Shown here: positions 1-4,948 of the stretch, in pieces | How the letters are laid out: every line of letters starts with the position of its first letter | How positions within the stretch are numbered: position 1 is the stretch's first letter | DNA from: Candidatus Saccharibacteria bacterium RIFCSPHIGHO2_02_FULL_47_12 | GTDB lineage: Bacteria > Patescibacteriota > Saccharimonadia > Saccharimonadales > JANWIN01 | DNA length: 15,032 nt | NCBI GenBank assembly: GCA_001790455.1 | Contig: MGCP01000012.1 | Coordinates: 1-15,032, forward strand | Direction: 5' to 3' | The notes under the pieces: generated by a model | Told to the model about the DNA's origin: nothing | The model's database searches: none | The model's input: the letters and a program-made list of their open reading frames with translations, nothing else | Made by a program: the position numbers and the translations under genes

Positions 1-413
1 GCTGCCAGTGTGTCCTCTAGTTTGAGCGCTTGTTCGAAGTCAATGGCGGCTTTTTCATAATTTTCTGTTTCGTAATAGATAAGCCCAAGGTTGTGCAGGC
101 TAGAGGGTGTGGACTCTATAGATGACGCAATCTCGAAACAGTCTATAGCGTCACGGTATTCTTTTTGTTTGGCATATAGGATTCCCAAGCGGTTATAGGC
201 TGCGGCGTTTTTTTGGTCAATTTTAAGGATAGTCAGCAGGGCTTTCTCTGCACGCAAAAAGCGGTTCTCGCGCATGCCTTGGTGCGCAATGTCCCACAAC
301 TTTCCTAATTTATCACTTAACCTTCGGGGAATTTCAGATAACTCCTCTGCGCGGAATTTAGAACTCCTAATGGCCAGTATTCCTAGCCCGGCTACAAGTG
401 CGAGTTCGTACAT
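1..413 (-). CDS. TPR-repeat protein, N-terminal part (runs off the window)
   Basis: Reading the minus strand from the ATG at 413 gives 137 codons without a stop before the window edge. The protein begins MYELALVAGLGILAIRSSKF: residues 3-15 are hydrophobic and could be a short membrane anchor or uncleaved signal. Two tetratricopeptide repeats follow at about residues 70-103 and 104-137, with the TPR consensus positions filled (Y73, L76, G77, Y80, A89, F93, A96; then L106, L109, G110, Y113, A122, F126, A129). TPRs form helical scaffolds for protein-protein contacts; the partner is unknown. The start follows the stop of the clamp-loader gene by 22 bases. There is no Shine-Dalgarno sequence, but an extended -10 box lies just upstream, so a leaderless transcript is likely. 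The next Met is M47, inside the fold, so the start is fairly secure. Confidence 0.85.
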   Translation of the reverse strand, partial: MYELALVAGLGILAIRSSKFRAEELSEIPRRLSDKLGKLWDIAHQGMRENRFLRAEKALLTILKIDQKNAAAYNRLGILYAKQKEYRDAIDCFEIASSIESTPSSLHNLGLIYYETENYEKAAIDFEQALKLEDTLA

Positions 414-422
414 GTAAATACT

Positions 423-431
423 ATTATAACA
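423..431 (-). promoter_or_regulatory. Extended -10 promoter for the TPR gene
   Basis: The minus strand reads TG-T-TATAAT (431 to 423), a perfect extended -10 element. The expected start point is about base 416, three bases before the ATG at 413, so the mRNA would be practically leaderless. A -35 box is not obvious; TTGGTT at 453-448 sits 19 bases away. Extended -10 promoters do not need a strong -35. The element overlaps the end of the preceding gene's intergenic gap. Confidence 0.6.
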
Positions 432-435
432 TGGG

Positions 436-1299
436 CTAAAGATTCAAAACCAAATCGGTCAAGAGCAGCTTGGTGTTTGGGTTAGATCCCAGAGCTTTTT
501 GTTTGCCTGATATCTCAGCCAGCAGATTATTCCACCTTACAGTCTGGGCGTTTTTGCCAGAATTTATTGCGCTATTTAGCGCTGCCCTTGCTACTTTGTC
601 TAGTGCATCTAGTAGCAACGCTACATCGTCTTTTTGCTTTATGTATTCGTCGGCTTTTATCAAACGCTCAAAAGTGGTTAGACCTAGCAGCCCTTTGGAG
701 TTGTCTATATATGCTAGCAACGCGTCTTCTTCGTCTTTGTCTAAAAGGGCTGTCATGAGCCCCGGCAGTCCCCCGCTAATAGCTAGTGCCCTGTCTACGT
801 CGATTTGTTTATAGCCCATACCCAGGAAGTGCTGCTTTATGTCTGATTCTGTTGGTTTGGTAACTGCAATAGCCACTACTCTAGAGACAATTGTGGGCAA
901 AAGTTGCGCCTTGTTGCCAGCGGACAAAATTATGACAGTGTCTGCTGGCGGTTCTTCTAGCAGCTTTAAAAAAGCGTTTTGGGCTTCGCGGGTCATGTTG
1001 CCCGCGTGTTCTACTATAATTACCCGCTTTAAGGCCTGTTTGCCTGACACTTTTAACTTAGTAAAGTTTGTTAGTTTGCGAATGTCGTCTATAGAAATAC
1101 TACCCGACTGCTCAATGATACGAATGTATGGGTGGTCTTGGGTTTTTTCTGAGTCTATGCCTAGTATGCGCCCAGCGATGTGCCTAGAGAGAGCGCCTTT
1201 ACCTATGCCGTCTGGACCCTCTAGCAGTAAACCGTGCGGCGGATTGGCGCTAATGCCGTCTAGGTAGCGTTTGCTAACTGGGTTAATCAGCAACTTCAT
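436..1299 (-). CDS. holB: DNA polymerase III delta-prime-like clamp-loader subunit
   Basis: This 287-residue protein looks like a delta-prime/gamma-type clamp-loader ATPase, which helps load the sliding clamp during replication. Residues 28-35 (GPDGIGKG) form a Walker A loop. KRVIIVEHAGNMTREAQNAF and LKLLEEPP are the Walker B-like and sensor region, and TIVSRV stands where clamp loaders carry the SRC motif, here with Val in place of Cys. The zinc module that delta-prime normally has after Walker A is missing; the protein contains no cysteine at all. Walker A looks intact, although E. coli delta-prime does not bind ATP, so a tau/gamma-like paralogue is possible. The ATG follows the TAA of the pseudouridine synthase gene by one base with little Shine-Dalgarno signal, which suggests translational coupling. 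The symbol is the nearest family name; subunit identity is less certain than the family. Confidence 0.8.
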   Translation of the reverse strand: MKLLINPVSKRYLDGISANPPHGLLLEGPDGIGKGALSRHIAGRILGIDSEKTQDHPYIRIIEQSGSISIDDIRKLTNFTKLKVSGKQALKRVIIVEHAGNMTREAQNAFLKLLEEPPADTVIILSAGNKAQLLPTIVSRVVAIAVTKPTESDIKQHFLGMGYKQIDVDRALAISGGLPGLMTALLDKDEEDALLAYIDNSKGLLGLTTFERLIKADEYIKQKDDVALLLDALDKVARAALNSAINSGKNAQTVRWNNLLAEISGKQKALGSNPNTKLLLTDLVLNL

Positions 1300-1300
1300 T

Positions 1301-2203
1301 TTAGACTTTCATTTTATTATTAAACAGGGCTGGCACGGGTGATTCAAAAACTTTACGTTCTTTGTTTGGTAGGGTTATTTCCAGAGTTTTAGCATGCAGA
1401 TATAATCTGTCGGCAGACTCGCCACCATATAACTCATCGCCTACAATGGCGTGCCCTAATTGCTTCATGTGCACACGCAGTTGATGGGTGCGACCGGTAT
1501 GTGGGCTAAGCTCTAGAAAACTATACTTACTGTTTGATTTTAGTGTCTTATAGACAGTAATGGCCGGTTTGCCACCTGTGCCCACGCGAAATATCTTTGG
1601 CGTTCTGGGGTGCCTTTCTATGGGCATGTCTATGACCGCCTCGGATGGCTCGGGTACGCCTTGTACTAATGCCACATATGACTTTTTAACCTTGCGCTGG
1701 CTGAACTGCTTTTGCAGCCACTTTAACGCTTGCTCGTTCTTGGCAGCAATCATAACTCCACTGGTACCCCTGTCTAACCTGTGTACTATGCCTTGTCTAG
1801 AGTTTGAGGTTTGAAGTTTGGAGTTTGGAAAAACATTTTCTAGGCTCTGGCCTCTAGCTTCTAGCTTCTGATGGAGCCAGGTGGCTACAGTGGCCTCAGG
1901 GTTATATTCACCTTTATTGTGCGACAGTACCCCTGCGGGCTTGCTTATAACTATGCAGTCATCGTCTTCATAAATAATTGGCATTTTTATGCTAGGTATT
2001 TTTATTTTTTTAGGGTCAAAGTCTATTGCGATTTTATCTCCGGCTCGTACATGATAACTTGGCTTTTCAGTCTCTAGGTTTACTTTTACTTTGCCCTTTT
2101 CTATCAACTTGTGCGTAAAAGCCCGGCTGACGCCTAAAATTTCTGTGGCAAAAAAGTCAAGGCGTTTGCCTAGGTCTTCTTCTTTGGGCGTAATGAGAAT
2201 CAT
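1301..2203 (-). CDS. RluA/RluD-family 23S rRNA pseudouridine synthase
   Basis: The enzyme would convert specific uridines of rRNA (or tRNA) to pseudouridine; the target cannot be read from sequence. An S4 RNA-binding domain occupies about residues 8-60 (LGKRLDFFATEILGVSRAFT and following). The catalytic domain carries the signature HRLDRGTSG at 141-149 with the catalytic aspartate D144, and the later family motif SPHTGRTHQLRVHM. The stretch between TWLH (108-111) and GIVHRLD is about 15 residues longer than in E. coli RluD. That excess coincides with two arrays of 7-base repeats described separately. The start overlaps the trpS stop as ATGA (2203-2200), so translation is probably coupled. It is part of the trpS transcription unit. 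Family assignment is firm; RluD versus RluC or RluA is not. Confidence 0.9.
   Translation of the reverse strand: MILITPKEEDLGKRLDFFATEILGVSRAFTHKLIEKGKVKVNLETEKPSYHVRAGDKIAIDFDPKKIKIPSIKMPIIYEDDDCIVISKPAGVLSHNKGEYNPEATVATWLHQKLEARGQSLENVFPNSKLQTSNSRQGIVHRLDRGTSGVMIAAKNEQALKWLQKQFSQRKVKKSYVALVQGVPEPSEAVIDMPIERHPRTPKIFRVGTGGKPAITVYKTLKSNSKYSFLELSPHTGRTHQLRVHMKQLGHAIVGDELYGGESADRLYLHAKTLEITLPNKERKVFESPVPALFNNKMKV
1799..1826 (-). repeat. Four tandem 7-base repeats (AAACTCC type) inside the pseudouridine synthase gene
   Basis: On the minus strand four consecutive heptamers read AAACTCC, AAACTTC, AAACCTC and AAACTCT, from 1826 down to 1799. Each differs from its neighbour by one or two bases. They code for part of the extra loop N127 to S135 just before the catalytic GIVHRLD motif. 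A 7-base unit shifts frame each copy, so the peptide does not look repetitive although the DNA does. Confidence 0.8.
1835..1869 (-). repeat. Five degenerate tandem 7-base repeats (AGAAGCT type) inside the pseudouridine synthase gene
   Basis: On the minus strand, from 1869 to 1835, the heptamers are AGAAGCT, AGAAGCT, AGAGGCC, AGAGCCT and AGAAAAT. The first two are identical, and the rest share the AGA start. The array is separated by eight bases (1834-1827) from the second heptamer array and codes for residues about 112-123. The two arrays together account for most of the segment by which this protein exceeds E. coli RluD. Confidence 0.75.
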
Positions 2204-3213
2204 TTGGCGCGCAGGCCCACCACCTTTTGAACTTTCAGAAGCGTTGCACCTGCAGTGTTATTCATAGCTTTTTCGCTAGATTCTAGCTGGGCGGTTAGCT
2301 TAACTTGGTCGACTTTTGTTTGTCTTGATTGAAAATGAGTTAAGAACTCTTTAACCTTGACTGCAACTGCTTGCTTGAGTGGGCCATACTGTTCATTACC
2401 TATAAATTCCTTCGTGTCTCCGCCCAAAGCCTCGTATATATCCAGCAGATTACTTATGCCTGGCTGTTTTTCATAATCATGAGCAACCTTGCCTAAGCTG
2501 TCGGTAGTAGCAGACATAACTTTCTTTGCAGCTTCTTCTGGAGAGTCACCAAGGAATATGACTCCTTTGCCGCTGTCGTCTGATTTGTTCATTTTTTTGG
2601 TTGGATCGGCTAGGTCGCGTATGCGTAACCGTGTTTGTTGGTGGGCAAAGGCTATTTGCTCTTTTTCTGGCTCGGGCAGTGCAAACAAGTCGCCAAATTT
2701 ATTGTTCATACGTATGGCAATATCACGTGCCAGCTCTACATGCTGGGTTTGGTCAGCGCCGACAGGCACGTATTTGGCGCCGTATAGAAGTATGTCTGCT
2801 GCCATTAGCACGGGGTAGTCAAACAATCCAGCGCTTACACTGTCTTGTTTTTCGCTCTTTTCTTTAAACTGGGTCATTCGTGACAGTTCTCCCATATAAG
2901 TAAAGCTGTTTAGTATAACTGTGAGCTCGCTGTGCGCTGGTATATAGCTCTGCCTGTAAATAAACGTGTCTTGGTCATCTAAATCTAACCCTGCTGCTAC
3001 AAATAGCTTGAGGTTGTGCATGGTTTGTTCGTACAGTTTGCTGTGATCAATGGGTGTAGTAAAGCTGTGCAGGTCTGGCACAAACAGGTTTATTTGATAC
3101 TGGCCGGCATATTTCTTTTGAAGCTCGACCATAGGGAGCAATGCCCCCAAGTAATTGCCCAGATGGAGGTCGTTGTTTGCCCTAAGACCAGTTAAAATTA
3201 CCTTCTTACTCAT
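2200..3213 (-). CDS. trpS: Tryptophanyl-tRNA synthetase
   Basis: A class I aminoacyl-tRNA synthetase of 337 residues, the usual length for bacterial TrpRS. It activates tryptophan with ATP and charges tRNA-Trp. The HIGH-type motif is HLGN at 17-20 within HLGNYLGAL, typical of TrpRS, and the KMSKS loop is KMNKS at 207-211. The segment ADILLYGAKYVPVGADQTQH, followed by VELARDIA, is the family's substrate-pocket and dimer region. No tryptophan residue occurs anywhere in the protein. The ATG lies 8 bases after the stop of the 76-residue gene. The nearest GAGG is 13 bases away, which is far, and a TATAAT box (3226-3221) ends eight bases before the ATG, so a second, leaderless transcript is possible. 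Expression of the operon is probably governed by the attenuator at 3472-3592. Confidence 0.97.
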   Translation of the reverse strand: MSKKVILTGLRANNDLHLGNYLGALLPMVELQKKYAGQYQINLFVPDLHSFTTPIDHSKLYEQTMHNLKLFVAAGLDLDDQDTFIYRQSYIPAHSELTVILNSFTYMGELSRMTQFKEKSEKQDSVSAGLFDYPVLMAADILLYGAKYVPVGADQTQHVELARDIAIRMNNKFGDLFALPEPEKEQIAFAHQQTRLRIRDLADPTKKMNKSDDSGKGVIFLGDSPEEAAKKVMSATTDSLGKVAHDYEKQPGISNLLDIYEALGGDTKEFIGNEQYGPLKQAVAVKVKEFLTHFQSRQTKVDQVKLTAQLESSEKAMNNTAGATLLKVQKVVGLRAK

Positions 3214-3220
3214 TTTTAGT

Positions 3221-3226
3221 ATTATA
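3221..3226 (-). promoter_or_regulatory. Possible internal -10 box just before trpS
   Basis: A perfect TATAAT on the minus strand ends eight bases before the trpS ATG; the predicted start point is about 3214, which would make the mRNA leaderless. No convincing -35 sits 17 bases upstream (ACCGCC at 3249-3244), and the TG of an extended -10 is absent. The box overlaps the last codons of the preceding gene, so it could be chance. Confidence 0.35.
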
Positions 3227-3452
3227 CCTCATCAGCTTCTGTTGGCGGTCCGAAAACTACGGTGCTATCCCCATAGTCAACAATGAGTTTACCAAGTTTT
3301 TCTAAGCGTTTCCGATCTGCGGCGCTTAGCTCTCCTGGCGGAAACTCTTGTTCCTCTACCCAGTCATCAAAGTTATCTTGGACTGGTTCGTCGCTGGCTT
3401 CTAGTTCTCGCAAGTCGCCAAACGCTAACATTGATACCTTGTTTCTCTGCAT
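3222..3452 (-). CDS. Small acidic protein of unknown function in the trpS operon
   Basis: I do not recognise this 76-residue protein. It is strongly acidic, with Asp/Glu clusters at VEEQE and the C-terminal PPTEADEV, and contains one basic helix-like stretch (AADRKRLEKLGKLIV). There is no signal peptide, membrane segment or cysteine, so it is probably cytoplasmic. The start is well supported: AAGGAG (3463-3458) lies five bases before the ATG at 3452. It is the first gene after the attenuator terminator and is followed at 8 bases by trpS, so it should share Trp-responsive control. It contains one tryptophan (in DDWVEEQ). The good ribosome-binding site and tight operon position argue for a real gene. 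Confidence 0.75.
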   Translation of the reverse strand: MQRNKVSMLAFGDLRELEASDEPVQDNFDDWVEEQEFPPGELSAADRKRLEKLGKLIVDYGDSTVVFGPPTEADEV

Positions 3453-3471
3453 TATTACTCCTTAGTTAAAC

Positions 3472-3498
3472 AAAAAACCGCCTTGGTGGCGGTCTTTT
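3472..3498 (-). terminator. Intrinsic terminator of the trpS attenuator
   Basis: The minus strand has a six-base-pair GC-rich stem, ACCGCC (3493-3488) with GGCGGT (3482-3477), a five-base loop ACCAA, and a T run at 3477-3472. AAAAG on the 5' side can extend pairing into the T run. It sits after the leader frame and 20 bases before the next start codon, so it works before, not after, the trpS operon genes. It would also stop read-through from rpsI. Its 5' arm can instead pair with GTGGCGGT upstream. Confidence 0.9.
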
Positions 3499-3516
3499 CG
3501 GTAGGTTCTAAGTTAT

Positions 3517-3591
3517 TTAAAGCGCACTGAGCAAACCGCCACGATTGTGGGTGGTAAACCAAAAGAAGATGTTTGCTAGTACTCTTGACAT
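3517..3591 (-). CDS. Trp/Phe-containing leader peptide of the trpS attenuator
   Basis: A 24-codon frame from ATG 3591 to TAA 3517. It starts MSRVLANIFFWFTT and ends HNRGGLLSAL. The codons TTC TTT TGG TTT (9-12) form an aromatic cluster with the only Trp at codon 11, 16 bases before codon 17 (CGT), in which the antiterminator arm begins. The ATG lies at the predicted transcription start, so translation would be leaderless; there is no Shine-Dalgarno sequence. The stop lies 23 bases before the terminator stem. The peptide itself probably has no function beyond sensing translation speed. Phe shortage might be sensed as well, because three Phe codons flank the Trp codon. Confidence 0.75.
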   Translation of the reverse strand: MSRVLANIFFWFTTHNRGGLLSAL

Positions 3592-3598
3592 TTGGGGT

Positions 3599-3627
3599 AA
3601 TATACCACCGTTGTCAAGGTTAGTCAA
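3599..3627 (-). promoter_or_regulatory. Promoter of the trpS attenuator and operon
   Basis: TTGACT (3627-3622), a spacer of exactly 17 bases, and TATATT (3604-3599) match the housekeeping sigma-factor consensus at 5 of 6 positions in each box. The predicted start is about 3592, beside the leader ATG at 3591. The -35 begins five bases after the rpsI stop codon, so the promoter fills the start of the intergenic gap. Confidence 0.85.
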
Positions 3628-3632
3628 TATTA

Positions 3633-4028
3633 CTAACGCTTTGTGAATTGACGTTGTTTGCGGGCGCCTTTTAGTCCGAACTTCTTACGCTCTTTTTCAC
3701 GGGGGTCACGGCCAAGCAGGTCAGCACGCTTTAACGTACTCTTGTAGGCTTCATTTGTGACAGCCAAAGCCTTGGCAATGCCTAGTTGTATGGCATCCAC
3801 CTGACCGACTACTCCGCCGCCAGAAACTCGGGCGCTCACGTCGTATTTATTGTTTAGTTCTAATACCGTAAATGGTTTTTCTAACCTGGTGAGCAGATAC
3901 TTGCTAGCTGCTAGGTATTCTTCTGATGGTTTGCCATTTATAGTGACTTTGCCAGACCCAGTGGTTAGGCGAACGCGAGCTGTGGAGGTTTTACGACGTC
4001 CTAGCGCGTAAGTGTATTTTCCAGCCAT
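3633..4028 (-). CDS. rpsI: 30S ribosomal protein S9 (uS9)
   Basis: S9 sits in the head of the small subunit; its C-terminal tail reaches the P-site tRNA. The 131-residue protein has the family N-terminus YALGRRKTSTARVRL, the central SGGGVVGQVDAIQLGIAKAL, and ends RQFTKR, the conserved basic tail. Length is normal. The start overlaps the rplM stop by one base (TAATG), with AAAGGAG eight bases upstream. It ends the ribosomal-protein array; the trpS attenuator promoter begins five bases later. Confidence 0.98.
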   Translation of the reverse strand: MAGKYTYALGRRKTSTARVRLTTGSGKVTINGKPSEEYLAASKYLLTRLEKPFTVLELNNKYDVSARVSGGGVVGQVDAIQLGIAKALAVTNEAYKSTLKRADLLGRDPREKERKKFGLKGARKQRQFTKR

Positions 4029-4468
4029 TATTTCGACTCCTTTAGTGACAGTTGCTCTGGTTTTTGGGCTGCGTGATCGTGCTCTGCACCGGCATATATC
4101 TTTAAACGTTTCATGCGGCCGTCTCGCAGTTTGTTTACCGGAACCATACCATAAACTGCTTTTTCAATAACTTTGGTGGGGTTTAGCGCCATTTGTTCTT
4201 CTAGCCTGCGAGCTCTTAGATTTCCCGGATGTCCGCTGTGGCGGTAATAAACTTTATCTAGCATTTTGTTCCCGGTGACCTTTAGGTTGGCGGCGTTCAC
4301 TACTATGACAAAGTCCCCACCATCTACGTGCGATGTTACGGTTGGTTTGTCTTTGCCAATCAAAAGCCTGGCTACTACGGTAGAAACACGCCCCAATGTG
4401 GCTTCGCTGGCGTCAATCACATACCACTTGCGGGTCACGTCTGCTGGTTTTTGGCTGAAAGTTTTCAT
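4028..4468 (-). CDS. rplM: 50S ribosomal protein L13 (uL13)
   Basis: L13 is an early assembly protein of the large subunit. The 146-residue product has the hallmark KWYVIDASEATLGRVSTVVA, then GDFVIVVNAANLKVTGNK, YYRHSGHPGNL and the late MVPVNKLRDGRMKRLKIYAG. Length is normal. It overlaps rplQ upstream and rpsI downstream by one base each (TAATG). The rplM-rpsI pair is conserved in bacteria and here continues the alpha-operon block directly after rplQ, without truA or ecf genes between. Confidence 0.98.
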   Translation of the reverse strand: MKTFSQKPADVTRKWYVIDASEATLGRVSTVVARLLIGKDKPTVTSHVDGGDFVIVVNAANLKVTGNKMLDKVYYRHSGHPGNLRARRLEEQMALNPTKVIEKAVYGMVPVNKLRDGRMKRLKIYAGAEHDHAAQKPEQLSLKESK

Positions 4469-4947
4469 TATTTACTTGCTCCTGCCGTTTTAGTGGTTGC
4501 TTTAGGTTTGGCAGCTGATTTTTTAGCTGTAGCTGCTGGCTTGGCTTTCTTTGGAGTCTCTTTTTGGGCTGGCACCGCCGGCTTGCTTAGATCGTCTACA
4601 AAACTTACTCGTGCCATTTGTGCGCTGTCACCACGTCGCAAAACGGTTCTCTTTATCCTTAAATGACCACTAGATCGCCCCTTTAGTTTGGGCGCTATTT
4701 CGTCAACTAGCTTGTGGGTGCTAGATAGAGTCTGCAAGCTAGCCAAAATCAATCTGCGGTTGTGCAAATCTGCCTTTTTGGCCTTTGTAATTAGTGGTTC
4801 AACGTAGCGCACCAATTCTTTAGCTTTTGGCAACGTAGTTTCTATAGATTCACTTATAATCAATGCTTCTGCCAAGCTTTTAATCAGAGCTCCGCGCTGA
4901 TCACGCTCTCTGTGAAATTTACGACCGGTATAGCCGTGCCGGTGCAT
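4468..4947 (-). CDS. rplQ: 50S ribosomal protein L17 (bL17) with a basic C-terminal extension
   Basis: L17 lies near the peptide exit tunnel. Residues 1-120 are a complete L17 core, beginning MHRHGYTGRKFHRERDQRGA and ending MARVSFVDDL. Residues 121-159 are an extra low-complexity tail rich in Lys, Ala, Thr and Pro (KKAKPAATAKKSAAKPKATT), which is probably disordered and RNA-binding. The ATG follows the rpoA stop by one base, with GGAG seven bases before the start inside the end of rpoA. The rpoA-rplQ order is conserved in bacteria. Confidence 0.97.
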   Translation of the reverse strand: MHRHGYTGRKFHRERDQRGALIKSLAEALIISESIETTLPKAKELVRYVEPLITKAKKADLHNRRLILASLQTLSSTHKLVDEIAPKLKGRSSGHLRIKRTVLRRGDSAQMARVSFVDDLSKPAVPAQKETPKKAKPAATAKKSAAKPKATTKTAGASK

Positions 4948-4948
4948 C

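Larger units (their letters stand above)
3472..3592 (-). promoter_or_regulatory. Ribosome-mediated tryptophan attenuator of the trpS operon
   Basis: The transcribed leader (start about 3592) contains four arms. Arm 1, ACCACCCAC (3555-3547), pairs with arm 2, GTGGCGGT (3542-3535), as a hairpin with seven pairs and a small internal loop. Arm 2 is also perfectly complementary over eight bases to arm 3, ACCGCCAC (3493-3486), with a G-U and a U-A extending it. Arm 3 forms the terminator with arm 4, GGCGGT. A ribosome waiting at the Trp codon (3561-3559) should cover RNA to about 3548, hiding arm 1 but leaving arm 2 free. This favours 2:3 and read-through. With enough Trp-tRNA the ribosome moves on, 1:2 re-forms and 3:4 terminates. 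The pairings are seen in the sequence; the regulation is inferred from the trp-operon model and the downstream trpS. Confidence 0.8.

Noticed and set aside
470..1267. Long open frames on the plus strand opposite the clamp-loader gene (470-814, 839-1267)
   Set aside because: They are mirror frames of a clearly conserved minus-strand gene, have no family resemblance and no ribosome-binding site or promoter.
1799..1869. CRISPR array or mobile element in the heptamer region
   Set aside because: Units are 7 bases without spacers, lie inside a coding frame and have no transposase or terminal repeats nearby.
2200..2202. UGA recoded as glycine (code 25), as in some CPR groups
   Set aside because: TGA ends trpS, rpsQ and rpsE at the expected family C-termini, and no in-frame TGA is needed inside any gene.
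3472..3498. Reading the terminator simply as the end of the ribosomal-protein operon
   Set aside because: A good promoter and a leader frame lie between rpsI and the terminator, and its 5' arm is perfectly complementary to an upstream leader segment. It may serve both roles, but end-of-operon alone does not explain these.
3477..3500. Plus-strand terminator from the same hairpin
   Set aside because: The plus-strand side has only CTTTTC after the stem and no plus-strand gene lies upstream.
3470..3600. T-box riboswitch controlling trpS
   Set aside because: The leader is only about 120 bases, no T-box core sequence is seen, and there is no specifier-loop stem; the translated frame and arms fit peptide-based attenuation better.
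3612..3617. TTGACA as the -35 box of the attenuator promoter
   Set aside because: It is a perfect hexamer but only seven bases from TATATT and has no good -10 at 16-18 bases; TTGACT ten bases upstream has the exact 17-base spacing.
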